Counted from the stretch's first letter, positions 1-12,169 are shown. The stretch: DNA of 64,000 bases from DATAVB01 sp040414495 (GCA_040414495.1 JBEDUI010000060.1:1-64000); one strand, 5' to 3'. Numbers and translations: made by a program. The notes: a model not told the origin generated them from the letters alone.

Positions 1-375
1 GCGGTTGGTGCCGGTCGTTGGGTACGTAATGGCAGCGAATGTGACGCCAGGCTGGTTGCTCCGGTCTCTGGCTGCTTTCCTGCCGCGAGCGTGACGTCAG
101 GGTGGTTCGGACTGCTCTCTGCCTGCCTTTCTTGCAGCAAGCGTGACAGGAGGGTCGTTTGGCGCCGGTGGTTGGGCGCGTAATTGCCACGAGCGTGACG
201 TGACGGTGGTTCGGACTGCTGTCTGGCTGCTTTCCTGCAGCGAGCGTGACGTCAGGGTCGTTGCAGCCCGCTCTTTGGCTGCTTTCTTGCGGCGAGCGTG
301 ACATGACAGTGGTTGGCAGGGTGGTTTTGCCGCGCAATGGCAGCGAACGTGACAATACGGTTGTTTCGGCGCCGT
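1..375. repeat. Nested tandem repeat, ~51-bp units in a ~154-bp higher-order period
   Basis: Seven copies of a GTGAC core preceded by a GCGAGC-like hexamer start at 41, 91, 142, 195, 246, 298 and 349, a spacing of 50-53 bp. Two spacer types alternate in the order B-A-A-B-A-A-B. A units carry a CTGGCTGCTTTCCTGC-like tail and B units a CGTAATGGCAGCGA-like tail. The cores that follow B units are exactly 154 bp apart (41, 195, 349). The array probably continues left of the window. It lies downstream of the lysE-type gene, contains no convincing reading frame, and 154 is not a multiple of 3. No other gene is visible in this stretch. Confidence 0.85.
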
Positions 376-420
376 TCAGCAACAGTCCTGACTCGCTGCA
401 ATAAGGAGCTGCCATAAGGA

Positions 421-1059
421 TCAGTCATGCCGGCCGGTGACGGCGAGCCGCAGACCCAGCCCGATCATTACCAGCCCGCTGGCCCCGCCGACGTACTCCA
501 GCCGCCGCTGCGAGCGTCCCAGCCAGGAGCGTGCCGCGCCCGCGACCAGGCTGAACGTGGTGTCGGTGACCAACGCGATGAGGAAGTAGATCAGGCCCAG
601 CACCAGCATCTGCAGCGCCGCCGGCCCGGCCGTACGGTCGACGAACTGCGGCAGGATCGCCGCGAAGAAGATCGCCGATTTCGGATTGCTGACCCCGACG
701 ACGAACCCATCGCGGAATGCGCGCCGGCCGCCCCGGAATTCAGCCTTTTCCTCCAGCATCGACCACAACGAGCGGCGCTGGCGGATCGTACGAATACCGA
801 GATAGATCAGGTACGCCGCCCCGATCACTTTTATCGCTGTGAAAACAAGCGCCGACCGTTCGACCAGCGAGCCGATCCCGACTGCGACCGCCGCCACCAA
901 CGCGTACTCACCGAGCGCATTGCCCAACACCGTCGCCATCGTGCCGCGCCGGCCGTGCACCAATGCGCGACCCACCACGAAAAGGACACTCGGCCCAGGC
1001 AGGACGATGAGTAGGCTCGCCAGCACTGCAAAGGCGAGCAGCCGATCCGGATTGGCCAT
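421..1059 (-). CDS. LysE/RhtB-family amino-acid exporter
   Basis: This 212-residue integral membrane protein has the LysE/RhtB layout: an N-terminal helix followed by the LPGPSVLFVVGRAL segment (about residues 20-33), a central hydrophilic loop (about 90-115), the conserved GVSNPKSAIFFAAILPQF stretch (about 122-140), and two C-terminal helices. The family exports amino acids or their derivatives through the plasma membrane; the substrate cannot be told from sequence. The ATG at 1059 lacks a clear Shine-Dalgarno sequence but has TAGCAT six bases upstream, so the mRNA may be leaderless. The gene is divergent from the pentapeptide-repeat gene, and its 3' end faces the tandem repeat array. Confidence 0.88.
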   Translation of the reverse strand: MANPDRLLAFAVLASLLIVLPGPSVLFVVGRALVHGRRGTMATVLGNALGEYALVAAVAVGIGSLVERSALVFTAIKVIGAAYLIYLGIRTIRQRRSLWSMLEEKAEFRGGRRAFRDGFVVGVSNPKSAIFFAAILPQFVDRTAGPAALQMLVLGLIYFLIALVTDTTFSLVAGAARSWLGRSQRRLEYVGGASGLVMIGLGLRLAVTGRHD

Positions 1060-1065
1060 GTGTCG

Positions 1066-1071
1066 ATGCTA
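1066..1071 (-). promoter_or_regulatory. Putative -10 box (TAGCAT) for a leaderless lysE-type mRNA
   Basis: TAGCAT on the minus strand ends six bases before the ATG at 1059, which would put the transcription start at or next to the start codon. The -35 region is weak (TTTCTT-like). This is inference from spacing only. Confidence 0.4.
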
Positions 1072-1103
1072 CTGGCCACTCGAGACGAAGAAAGGGACAG
1101 CGC

Positions 1104-1700
1104 GTGGCGGAGGAGTGGGTTGAGCAGGACTACAGCGGAGTCGACTGGTACGGCGAGGAGCGGACGGGTGGGCACTATCTACGCTGCCGGTTCCTGGGTG
1201 CCGATCTCAGCGAAATGCAAACGCGCGGAACGGTCTTCACCGAATGCGATTTCGGAAATGCCAAGCTGAATTCCTCCAGCCACGAAGAATCCGCATTTGT
1301 GAATTGCAAGTTCGAACGGACCAGCTTTTTTGACTCAACGTTCACCAATTGCAAGCTCGCCGGCAGCGAATTCATCACCGCCCAATTCCGGCCGATGACC
1401 GCCGAAGGTGGGGACTGGTCGTACGTCAGTTTGCGCATGGCCGACCTGGTCGGCGTAATCCTGCGCGACCTCAAGCTGGTCGAAGCAGATTTCACCGGAG
1501 CCGACCTGCAACGGGCCGACCTGTCCGACTCCGACCTGTCGCGGGCGGTGCTCGCCGAGGCCGATATCCGGCAGGCCGACCTACGCCGGGCCACGCTCGA
1601 TCACGTCGACACCAGCCCGCTGGACGTCACCGGTGTCCGGCTCGGCATCGCCCAGGCGGTCGCGCTGGCCCAGCACCGCGGCGCAATAGTCGAGAGCTAG
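1104..1700 (+). CDS. Pentapeptide-repeat protein
   Basis: This 198-residue protein is built of A(D/N)LXX-type pentapeptide repeats. The N-terminal half is irregular (LRCRFLGADLSEMQ, FTECDFGNAKL, FVNCKFERTSF). The C-terminal half has a clean run, ADFTGADLQRADLSDSDLS and onward, at about residues 127-165. Such repeats fold as a right-handed quadrilateral beta-helix. Some members mimic DNA and protect gyrase from quinolones, but most have no known role, and nothing here specifies one. The start is GTG at 1104, with AAAGGGA about 8 bases upstream. It is divergent from the LysE-type exporter with only 44 bp between the starts, so both promoters must lie in or overlap this short gap. Confidence 0.85.
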   Translation: MAEEWVEQDYSGVDWYGEERTGGHYLRCRFLGADLSEMQTRGTVFTECDFGNAKLNSSSHEESAFVNCKFERTSFFDSTFTNCKLAGSEFITAQFRPMTAEGGDWSYVSLRMADLVGVILRDLKLVEADFTGADLQRADLSDSDLSRAVLAEADIRQADLRRATLDHVDTSPLDVTGVRLGIAQAVALAQHRGAIVES

Positions 1701-1756
1701 CCATGCGGGCGGTGACGTGAGCGTTACGCCGACCCGACCCGGTCGTTAACGCAGAC

Positions 1757-2368
1757 GTGGGCAACGCCAGAACGACGACGCGAGCGGAGCCGACCGACCT
1801 CGGGGGGAACGAGCCGGATGACACTGACTTCGCCGAAGAAACCGACGCACCGGTCGAGGAGACCATCGAGCCGGCGGCCAAGCCGCGGTCCGTGCCGGAC
1901 TGGTTGGCCTGGCTGTTGCCGTCGCTGGCCGTACTCGCCCTGATCGCGGCCGCCGTCCTGGGCGGCCTCCTCTACCGGCAGCACACCCGGATCGCCGCGC
2001 AGGACGCCGCCGTCACCGCTGCCAGGCAGGTGCTGATCAACGCGTACTCGATCGACTACAAGTCCGTGACCGCCGACTACCAACGGTTCATCGACGGCAC
2101 CACCGGCGACCTGCGTGACCAGCTGACCAGCGGAAAGTCCAAGTTCGTCCAGACCGTGCAGACCACGCACACCCACGAGACCGCGAAGATCGTCGATGCC
2201 GGTCTGGTCCGCTCCAACGGCAGTACGGCCACGGTCGCCATCGCCCTGGACAGCCCGTTGACCACCACCTCAATCACCAAGCCCCAGACCCGGTCCTACC
2301 GCACCGAGGTCGACGTGACCCGGGTGCACGGCCACTGGCTGGCCAGCGCGATCCGGCAGGTGGACTGA
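1757..2368 (+). CDS. Mce-associated-like single-pass membrane protein
   Basis: This 203-residue protein has an acidic, disordered cytoplasmic N-terminus (about residues 1-45), one transmembrane helix (WLLPSLAVLALIAAAVLGGLL, about 50-72) and an extracytoplasmic domain of about 130 residues. The arrangement, with AAR-V-L-NAYSIDYKSV just after the helix and a conserved domain ending in W-L-S-IRQVD, is typical of Mce-associated membrane proteins of actinobacteria, which accompany Mce lipid-import systems. No mce genes lie nearby. The start is GTG at 1757. The stop is one base from the next start at 2370, so the two genes are almost certainly co-transcribed and probably work as a pair. Confidence 0.72.
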   Translation: MGNARTTTRAEPTDLGGNEPDDTDFAEETDAPVEETIEPAAKPRSVPDWLAWLLPSLAVLALIAAAVLGGLLYRQHTRIAAQDAAVTAARQVLINAYSIDYKSVTADYQRFIDGTTGDLRDQLTSGKSKFVQTVQTTHTHETAKIVDAGLVRSNGSTATVAIALDSPLTTTSITKPQTRSYRTEVDVTRVHGHWLASAIRQVD

Positions 2369-2369
2369 C

Positions 2370-3107
2370 ATGACGACGGAGGACAGCCCAGACAAGGCGG
2401 CAGATAAGGCATCGGACAAACCCGCGGATACAAGCCGGCGGACCCGGCCGATGGGCCGCCCGTCGGCCGATCGCGTGGCCGGCGGCCGGGTCCGGGTGGC
2501 CGGTCAGCGGACGACCCGGCCCCGGACCGAGAACGCCCCCGAACCCGAGCCGGTCGAGGCGGCCCCCGAAGCGCCACGTCGCGACCTGCGGATCCACCTG
2601 CCGCGCCGCCGACCGCGCACCGAACGGTCGACCGGCAACCGGCTGCTCGTGGTCAGCGGCGCGTTGATCCTGATCTTCGTCGTGGCCGGTGCGGTGCTGG
2701 GCCTGCGGCTTGTCCGAAATCGGCAGCAGTCCCAGGACCGGGCCGTCGTGCTGCGGATCGTTCCGCGGTTCGCCTCGCAGGTGTTGTCCTTCGACTACCG
2801 GCATCTGGACGACAACGCCAAGGCCGCCCGGCCGCTGCTGTCGGGGGCCTACCGGCAGGACTACGACAAGAGCATGACCGAACACGCTACGGCGTGGAAG
2901 AAGTACCACTATGTGGTGAAATCGAGCGTCGCTTCGGCCGGTGTGTCCCGGATGTCCGGGTCTCAGGCGGTGGTCGTGGCGTTCGTTGATCAGTCCGTAT
3001 CGGCCGGCACCACCAAGATCGGTACGGCCAAAGACCTGATTCGGTTGCGCTTGACCGTGCAACATCAGAACGGCACTTGGCTGCTGACGAAACTCGACTC
3101 GCTGTGA
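2370..3107 (+). CDS. Second Mce-associated-like single-pass membrane protein
   Basis: This 245-residue protein has the same architecture as its upstream neighbour. A long charged, Arg/Pro-rich cytoplasmic tail (about 1-90) precedes one transmembrane helix (LLVVSGALILIFVVAGAVLGL, about 92-113). An external domain follows with VPRFASQVLSFDYRHLDDN after the helix and GTWLLTKLDSL at the end, matching WLASAIRQVD in the neighbour. The two genes look like diverged paralogues. ATG at 2370 follows the upstream stop by one base. The gene ends 344 bp before rpoB. A function beyond a possible Mce link cannot be assigned. Confidence 0.7.
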   Translation: MTTEDSPDKAADKASDKPADTSRRTRPMGRPSADRVAGGRVRVAGQRTTRPRTENAPEPEPVEAAPEAPRRDLRIHLPRRRPRTERSTGNRLLVVSGALILIFVVAGAVLGLRLVRNRQQSQDRAVVLRIVPRFASQVLSFDYRHLDDNAKAARPLLSGAYRQDYDKSMTEHATAWKKYHYVVKSSVASAGVSRMSGSQAVVVAFVDQSVSAGTTKIGTAKDLIRLRLTVQHQNGTWLLTKLDSL

Positions 3108-3267
3108 CTGGTGTGAAGGTCGTGACGGGCTCGAGAGGATCGACACTCGGTGCGGCAAATGCCGCGCACAGTGCTTGACGAGCGGCTTCCGGAGAGTCAG
3201 GCTGGTGCCACGGTGATGACATCTGCAGGCCGGCGGGCCGGCACCGGTCGTTACGACTTGGGCCCGA

Positions 3268-3297
3268 TTCGACAGCAGTGGTAGCTACGTCTACACT
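3268..3297 (+). promoter_or_regulatory. Putative rpoB promoter
   Basis: The 344-bp gap 3108-3451 holds no gene. TTCGAC (3268-3273) and TACACT (3292-3297) are 18 bp apart and fit an actinobacterial housekeeping promoter. The start site would be near 3304, giving a leader of about 150 nt. An 8-bp hairpin (3150-3167, with a GCGGCA/TGCCGC core) upstream could end transcription of the preceding membrane-protein pair. Confidence 0.5.
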
Positions 3298-3346
3298 GCT
3301 AGTTTGCGCTGCCTTCTTCCGTCGTCCGCTGACCTCGCTCGCAAAA

Positions 3347-3362
3347 GCTGTCAGTTGACAGC
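3347..3362. promoter_or_regulatory. Perfect dyad in the rpoB leader, next to a direct repeat
   Basis: GCTGTCA-GT-TGACAGC is a perfect 7-bp inverted repeat in the predicted rpoB leader. Just downstream, GCTCGACCGTGC occurs twice (3399-3410 and 3419-3430), 20 bp apart. Both lie between the predicted transcription start and the TTG start at 3452, where a protein or an RNA fold could control rpoBC expression. No binding factor is known to me. Confidence 0.4.
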
Positions 3363-3451
3363 GGTGGTTTTGGCTGCGCTAGAACTCTCTCGGCGCTCGC
3401 TCGACCGTGCTTGACAGTGCTCGACCGTGCCAGTCCCCGGAAGGACGCATC

Positions 3452-6400
3452 TTGGCAGTCTCCCGCTCCGGCCAGACCACCGTGCAAAACAAGTCCGGCA
3501 TTCCCGGTGCTCCCCCCCGGCTCTCCTTCGCGAAGATTCGTGAGCCACTCGAAGTTCCCAACCTCCTCGCCGTTCAGACCCATTCCTTTGACTGGCTGAT
3601 CGGTGGCGACCGCTGGCGTGAGCAGGCGGCGGAGGGAGTCACGAGTGGCCTGGAGGAGATCCTCGGCGAGATCTCGCCGATCGAGGACTTCTCCGGGTCG
3701 ATGTCCCTGTCGTTCTCCAATCCCCGGTTCGAAGAGGTCAAGGCCCCGGAGGAGGAGTGCAAGGACAAGGACATGACGTTCTCGGCCCCGTTGTTCGTCA
3801 CGGCCGAGTTCATGAACAACTCCACCGGTGAGATCAAGAGCCAGACCGTCTTCATGGGCGACTTCCCGATGATGACGGCCAAGGGCACCTTCATCATCAA
3901 CGGCACTGAGCGTGTCGTGGTGTCCCAGCTCGTCCGTTCCCCCGGTGTCTACTTCGACCGCACGCTGGACAAGACCTCCGACCGTGAGATCTACAGCTGC
4001 AAGGTCATCCCCAGCCGTGGTGCATGGCTGGAGTTCGACGTCGACAAGCGCGACACCGTCGGCGTCCGGATCGACCGCAAGCGGCGCCAGCCGGTCACCG
4101 TCCTGCTGAAGGCGCTGGGCTGGACCGAGGAGCGCATCCGTGAGCGCTTCGCCGATTCGCCCACGTTGATCGGCACGTTGGAAAAGGACCACATCACCAC
4201 CCAGGACGAGGCCCTGCTGGACATCTACCGCAAGCTGCGGCCGGGTGAGCCGCCGACGCGGGAGAGCGCGCAGACCCTTCTGGACAACCTGTTCTTCAAC
4301 CCCAAGCGGTACGACCTGGCCAAGGTCGGTCGGTACAAGGTCAACAAGAAGCTGAGCCTTGAGCTGCCGACCACGCAGGGCGTGCTGACCGAGGACGACA
4401 TCGTCGCCACGATCGAGTACGTCGTGCGGCTGCACGACGGGGTCGAGGGCTTCGAGGTCGACGACATCGACCACTTCGGCAACCGCCGGCTGCGCACCGT
4501 GGGCGAGCTGATCCAGAACCAGATCCGGGTCGGCCTGTCCCGTATGGAGCGCGTGGTCCGGGAGCGGATGACGACCCAGGACGTCGAGGCGATCACGCCG
4601 CAGACCCTGATCAACATTCGCCCGGTGGTGGCCTCGATCAAGGAGTTCTTCGGCACCAGCCAGCTCTCCCAGTTCATGGACCACACCAACCCGTTGGCCG
4701 GTCTGACCCACCGTCGCCGGCTCTCCGCGCTGGGCCCGGGCGGTCTGTCCCGGGAGCGGGCCGGCATGGAGGTTCGGGACGTGCACCCGAGCCACTACGG
4801 CCGGATGTGTCCGATCGAGACGCCGGAAGGCCCGAACATCGGCCTTATCGGCGCACTGTCGACCTTCGCCCGGGTGAACCCGTTCGGCTTCATCGAGACC
4901 CCGTACCGGAAGGTCGAGGACGGCCGGGTCACCGAGCAGATCGACTACCTGACCGCCGACGAGGAGGACCGGTTCGTCAAGGCGCAGGCCAACACCCCGA
5001 TCGACGGTGAGGGCAACTTCATCGAGGATCGCGTGCTGGTCCGGCGCAAGGGCGGTGAAACCGACCTCGCGACCCCGGCCGACGTCGACTACATGGACGT
5101 CTCGCCGCGGCAGATGATCTCGGTCGCCACCGCGATGATCCCGTTCCTGGAGCACGACGACGCCTCGCGTGCCCTGATGGGCGCGAACATGCAGCGCCAG
5201 GCCGTTCCGTTGCTGCGCAGCGAATCCCCGCTGGTCGGCACCGGCATGGAGCTGCGGGCCGCCGTCGACGCCGGTGACGTCATCGTCGCCAGCAAGGCCG
5301 GTGTGGTCGAGGAGCTCTCCGCCGACTACATCACCGTGATGGCCGACGACGGGACCCGGCAGACCTACCGGCTGCACAAGTTCCGCCGCTCGAACCAGGG
5401 CACCTGCATCAACCAGCGTCCGATCGTGGACGAGGGTGACCGGGTCGAGGTCGGCCAGGTCGTCGCCGACGGGCCATGCACCGACGAAGGTGAGATGGCG
5501 CTCGGCAAGAACCTGCTCGTGGCGTTCATGCCGTGGGAGGGCCACAACTACGAGGACGCGATCATCCTGTCCCAGCGGGTCGTCCAGGACGACGTGCTGA
5601 CCTCGATCCACGTCGAGGAGTACGAGGTTGACGCCCGCGACACCAAGCTCGGTCCGGAGGAGATCACCCGGGACATCCCGAACGTCTCCGAGGAAGTGCT
5701 CGCCGACCTCGACGAGCGCGGCATCGTACGGATCGGCGCGGACGTCTCCACCGGCGACATCCTGGTCGGCAAGGTCACCCCGAAGGGCGAGACCGAGCTG
5801 ACCCCGGAGGAGCGGCTGCTGCGCGCGATCTTCGGTGAGAAGGCCCGTGAGGTCCGCGACACCTCGCTGAAGGTCCCGCACGGTGAGGGCGGAAAGGTCA
5901 TCGGCGTCCGGCTGTTCAGCCGCGACGACGGCGACGAGCTGCCGCCGGGTGTCAACGAGCTGGTCCGGGTCTACGTCGCCCAGCGCCGCAAGGTGCAGGA
6001 CGGCGACAAGCTCGCCGGCCGGCACGGCAACAAGGGCGTCATCGGCAAGATCCTCCCGGTGGAGGACATGCCGTTCCTGCCCGACGGCACCCCGGTCGAC
6101 ATCGTGCTCAACCCGCACGGTGTGCCGCGCCGGATGAACATCGGTCAGATCCTGGAGATCCACCTGGGCTGGCTGGCCTCCCGTGGTTGGAAGGTCGAGG
6201 GCAACCCCGAGTGGGCAAAGCTCCTGCCCGAGGACCTGTATTCGGCCGAGCCGGGCAGCAACACCGCGACGCCGGTGTTCGACGGCGCCCGCGAGCACGA
6301 GATCACCGGCCTGCTGGCGTCCACCCTGCCCAACCGGGACGGGGAGCGCATGGTCGGCGGTGACGGTAAGGCACGGCTGATCGACGGCCGCTCCGGCGAG

Positions 6401-6883
6401 CCGTTCCCGTACCCAGTGGCCGTTGGCTACATGTACATCATCAAGCTGGACCACCTCGTGGACGACAAGATCCACGCCCGCGCGACCGGTCCGTACTCGA
6501 TGATCACGCAGCAGCCCCTGGGTGGTAAGGCGCAGTTCGGTGGTCAGCGGTTCGGTGAGATGGAGTGCTGGGCCATGCAGGCGTACGGCGCTGCGTACAC
6601 CCTGCAGGAATTGCTCACCATCAAGTCCGACGACGTCGTGGGCCGGGTCAAGGTCTACGAGGCAATCGTCAAGGGCGAGAACATTCCCGAGCCCGGCATC
6701 CCGGAGTCGTTCAAGGTGCTGCTCAAGGAGCTGCAGTCGCTCTGCCTGAATGTGGAGGTGCTCTCCAGTGACGGTGTGTCCATCGAGATGAAGGACAGCG
6801 ACGAGGACGTCTTCCGCGCAGCGGAGGAATTGGGGATCGACCTGTCTCGGCGGGAGCCGAGCAGCGTCGACGTCGAGGGCTGA
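3452..6883 (+). CDS. rpoB: DNA-directed RNA polymerase subunit beta
   Basis: This is the 1143-residue beta subunit of core RNA polymerase. It contains the rifamycin-binding cluster (GTSQLSQFMD onward, codons at 4652-4726), the ERAGMEVRDVHPSHYGRMCPIE segment and the KLAGRHGNKGVIGKI catalytic-core motif. The TTG at 3452 is chosen because GGAAGGA lies 7 bases upstream and the product MAVSRSG... matches the actinobacterial N-terminus. An upstream GTG at 3407 is in frame but has no ribosome site. Relative to the usual actinobacterial resistance-determining region, residues 517, 518, 522 and 527 (E. coli numbering) are His, Thr, Ala and Arg. Asp516, His526 and Ser531 are kept. rpoC follows after 119 bp. 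Confidence 0.97.
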   Translation: MAVSRSGQTTVQNKSGIPGAPPRLSFAKIREPLEVPNLLAVQTHSFDWLIGGDRWREQAAEGVTSGLEEILGEISPIEDFSGSMSLSFSNPRFEEVKAPEEECKDKDMTFSAPLFVTAEFMNNSTGEIKSQTVFMGDFPMMTAKGTFIINGTERVVVSQLVRSPGVYFDRTLDKTSDREIYSCKVIPSRGAWLEFDVDKRDTVGVRIDRKRRQPVTVLLKALGWTEERIRERFADSPTLIGTLEKDHITTQDEALLDIYRKLRPGEPPTRESAQTLLDNLFFNPKRYDLAKVGRYKVNKKLSLELPTTQGVLTEDDIVATIEYVVRLHDGVEGFEVDDIDHFGNRRLRTVGELIQNQIRVGLSRMERVVRERMTTQDVEAITPQTLINIRPVVASIKEFFGTSQLSQFMDHTNPLAGLTHRRRLSALGPGGLSRERAGMEVRDVHPSHYGRMCPIETPEGPNIGLIGALSTFARVNPFGFIETPYRKVEDGRVTEQIDYLTADEEDRFVKAQANTPIDGEGNFIEDRVLVRRKGGETDLATPADVDYMDVSPRQMISVATAMIPFLEHDDASRALMGANMQRQAVPLLRSESPLVGTGMELRAAVDAGDVIVASKAGVVEELSADYITVMADDGTRQTYRLHKFRRSNQGTCINQRPIVDEGDRVEVGQVVADGPCTDEGEMALGKNLLVAFMPWEGHNYEDAIILSQRVVQDDVLTSIHVEEYEVDARDTKLGPEEITRDIPNVSEEVLADLDERGIVRIGADVSTGDILVGKVTPKGETELTPEERLLRAIFGEKAREVRDTSLKVPHGEGGKVIGVRLFSRDDGDELPPGVNELVRVYVAQRRKVQDGDKLAGRHGNKGVIGKILPVEDMPFLPDGTPVDIVLNPHGVPRRMNIGQILEIHLGWLASRGWKVEGNPEWAKLLPEDLYSAEPGSNTATPVFDGAREHEITGLLASTLPNRDGERMVGGDGKARLIDGRSGEPFPYPVAVGYMYIIKLDHLVDDKIHARATGPYSMITQQPLGGKAQFGGQRFGEMECWAMQAYGAAYTLQELLTIKSDDVVGRVKVYEAIVKGENIPEPGIPESFKVLLKELQSLCLNVEVLSSDGVSIEMKDSDEDVFRAAEELGIDLSRREPSSVDVEG

Positions 6884-6889
6884 CTCGAG

Positions 6890-6918
6890 GGTGGCGGCGC
6901 CCCACCGGTGCCGCCACC
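6890..6918 (+). other. Hairpin in the rpoB-rpoC intergenic gap
   Basis: GGTGGCGGC (6890-6898) and GCCGCCACC (6910-6918) form a perfect 9-bp stem with an 11-nt loop, seven bases after the rpoB stop. No U-run follows, so it is more likely an RNA-processing or stability element, or a partial attenuator, than a full terminator. Confidence 0.45.
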
Positions 6919-7002
6919 ACCGGCCGGTCCGAAGGAAAACTCCATGCCGGGTCGTAGGCAATACAACGACTCGGTTGACCCGTGAAGAGGGATGAGAAAC
7001 TA

Positions 7003-10914
<3,912 letters not shown>

Positions 10915-10927
10915 TTCGTACCGTGCA

Positions 10928-10972
10928 CCGGGCCGGGCAGCTGATGAAGCTGCCCGGCCCGGCGTGTTTGTG
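10928..10972 (+). terminator. Intrinsic terminator of rpoBC
   Basis: A perfect 15-bp, GC-rich stem (10928-10942 with 10948-10962) with the 5-nt loop GATGA begins 13 bases after the rpoC stop. A moderately U-rich tail (CGTGTTTGTG) follows. It is one of the strongest hairpins in the window. Confidence 0.85.
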
Positions 10973-11045
10973 CCGGGGCCTGGTGCGTTGTGGGGCTCGC
11001 CCTCAGCTGAGTCCCGGCCCGCCAGAAACGTGCGCCGTACCGGAC

Positions 11046-11100
11046 CAAGATCGTGATGGCTTTGGTGGCGTTCTCGTTGACGGGCGCCATCACGATCTTG
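11046..11100. repeat. Intergenic palindromic element A (GATCRTGA family)
   Basis: CAAGATCGTGATGGC (11046-11060) and its exact reverse complement (11086-11100) are 15-bp perfect arms around a 25-bp centre. The element lies in the 547-bp gap 10915-11461 between rpoC and the methyltransferase. That gap otherwise holds only the rpoC terminator, element B and a promoter. It shares its GATCRTGA end with the elements at 11187, 36700, 36850 and 51035. Confidence 0.8.
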
Positions 11101-11186
11101 AACCGGGCATCGATCGCGGCAGGGAATCGGACGGGACCCGCGCCGCCGCCGGCAAGCGAGCGCTCGGCCAGAAACCCGGCCGCCGA

Positions 11187-11245
11187 CCATGATCATGAGT
11201 GGATCCGCCTACTGAAATCCGTACCAAATTGACTCAGGATCATGG
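11187..11245. repeat. Intergenic palindromic element B (GATCRTGA family)
   Basis: CCATGATCATGAGT (11187-11200) pairs with 11232-11245 with one mismatch over 14 bp. The element is 59 bp in total and lies 86 bp after element A. Confidence 0.75.
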
Positions 11246-11449
11246 GAATCGGGCGGGCAGCTCGTACGAGCGTGAGCCACTCGAGCTAAGCGCGGGCAAG
11301 AACACCGGGCCGTACGCAGCGGCAGTTGTCCTCGTGCACAGCACTGCAGCACCCGGCGCACGCCGCGCCGCCAGCCCACGGTGCGCAGCGCAGCCGCGGG
11401 CTCCGGCCGTACACAGGAGCACTCGCACCAGCCGCGGGCGGGGCATCTC

Positions 11450-11455
11450 TAGACT
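11450..11455 (+). promoter_or_regulatory. Putative -10 box (TAGACT) for a leaderless methyltransferase mRNA
   Basis: TAGACT ends six bases before the GTG at 11462. There is no Shine-Dalgarno sequence in that space, so transcription would start at or beside the start codon. Confidence 0.5.
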
Positions 11456-11461
11456 TGGCGG

Positions 11462-12055
11462 GTGCCTGCGCACTACTTCGACGAGTCGCCCACCGCGCGC
11501 CGGAAAGAGGGCAGCGTTGAGCTCTCCGTGGCTGGCCGCACCCTGCGTCTGGCCACCGATTCCGGCGTCTTCTCCGGGAGCCAATTGGACCCGGGCACGG
11601 CAGTCCTGCTGGACACGGTGCCCGACCCGGCGTCGACCGGTCAGCTGCTGGATCTCGGCTGCGGGTACGGCCCGATCGCCCTCACGATGGCGGTTCTGGC
11701 TCCGGACGCAACGGTCTGGGCGGTTGACGTCAACGAACGGGCTCGCGAGCTGACCGAAGCCAACGCCAAGGCCGCCGGACTCACCAACGTTGAGGTCTCG
11801 CACCCGGACGACGTCCCGGCCGAAGTGCGTTTCAGCGAGCTGTGGTCGAACCCGCCCATCCGGATCGGCAAGGACGCTCTGCACGACCTACTCACCCGCT
11901 GGCTGCCACGAGTGGACGGACCCAGCTATCTCGTCGTACAGAAGCACCTGGGCTCCGACTCGCTGCAACACTGGTTGACCGAGCAGGGCTATCCGACGCA
12001 GAAAGTCCGCTCCCGTAAGGCTTTCCGGGTGTTGTGCGCGCGTCGCACCTTCTGA
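11462..12055 (+). CDS. RsmC-like class I SAM-dependent methyltransferase
   Basis: This 197-residue protein has a Rossmann-fold methyltransferase core. Motif I is LLDLGCGYGPIALTMA (about residues 60-75), followed by an acidic motif II (VWAVDVNERA) and the catalytic NPPIRIGK at about 129-136. The NPP motif and overall size place it among the single-domain relatives of RsmC, which methylate guanine N2 in 16S rRNA. Actinobacterial members near rpoC/rpsL are commonly annotated this way, but the target base is not proven. The start is GTG at 11462, probably leaderless. The gene stands alone between the rpoBC and rpsL operons. Confidence 0.82.
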   Translation: MPAHYFDESPTARRKEGSVELSVAGRTLRLATDSGVFSGSQLDPGTAVLLDTVPDPASTGQLLDLGCGYGPIALTMAVLAPDATVWAVDVNERARELTEANAKAAGLTNVEVSHPDDVPAEVRFSELWSNPPIRIGKDALHDLLTRWLPRVDGPSYLVVQKHLGSDSLQHWLTEQGYPTQKVRSRKAFRVLCARRTF

Positions 12056-12169
12056 ACGAGCCGATCTGCAGGTACGGTGAACACCGTCCGGTCCGGGGGT
12101 GCGTGGCGGCCGGCAAGAGCGTCCCGGTTGGTCCCGACCGCCGGGAATTGTTGTGGTGCTGGCCCCGTT

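Noticed and set aside
1..375. CRISPR array
   Set aside because: The repeat core is short and degenerate, spacers are themselves repeated (two types), and no cas genes are nearby.
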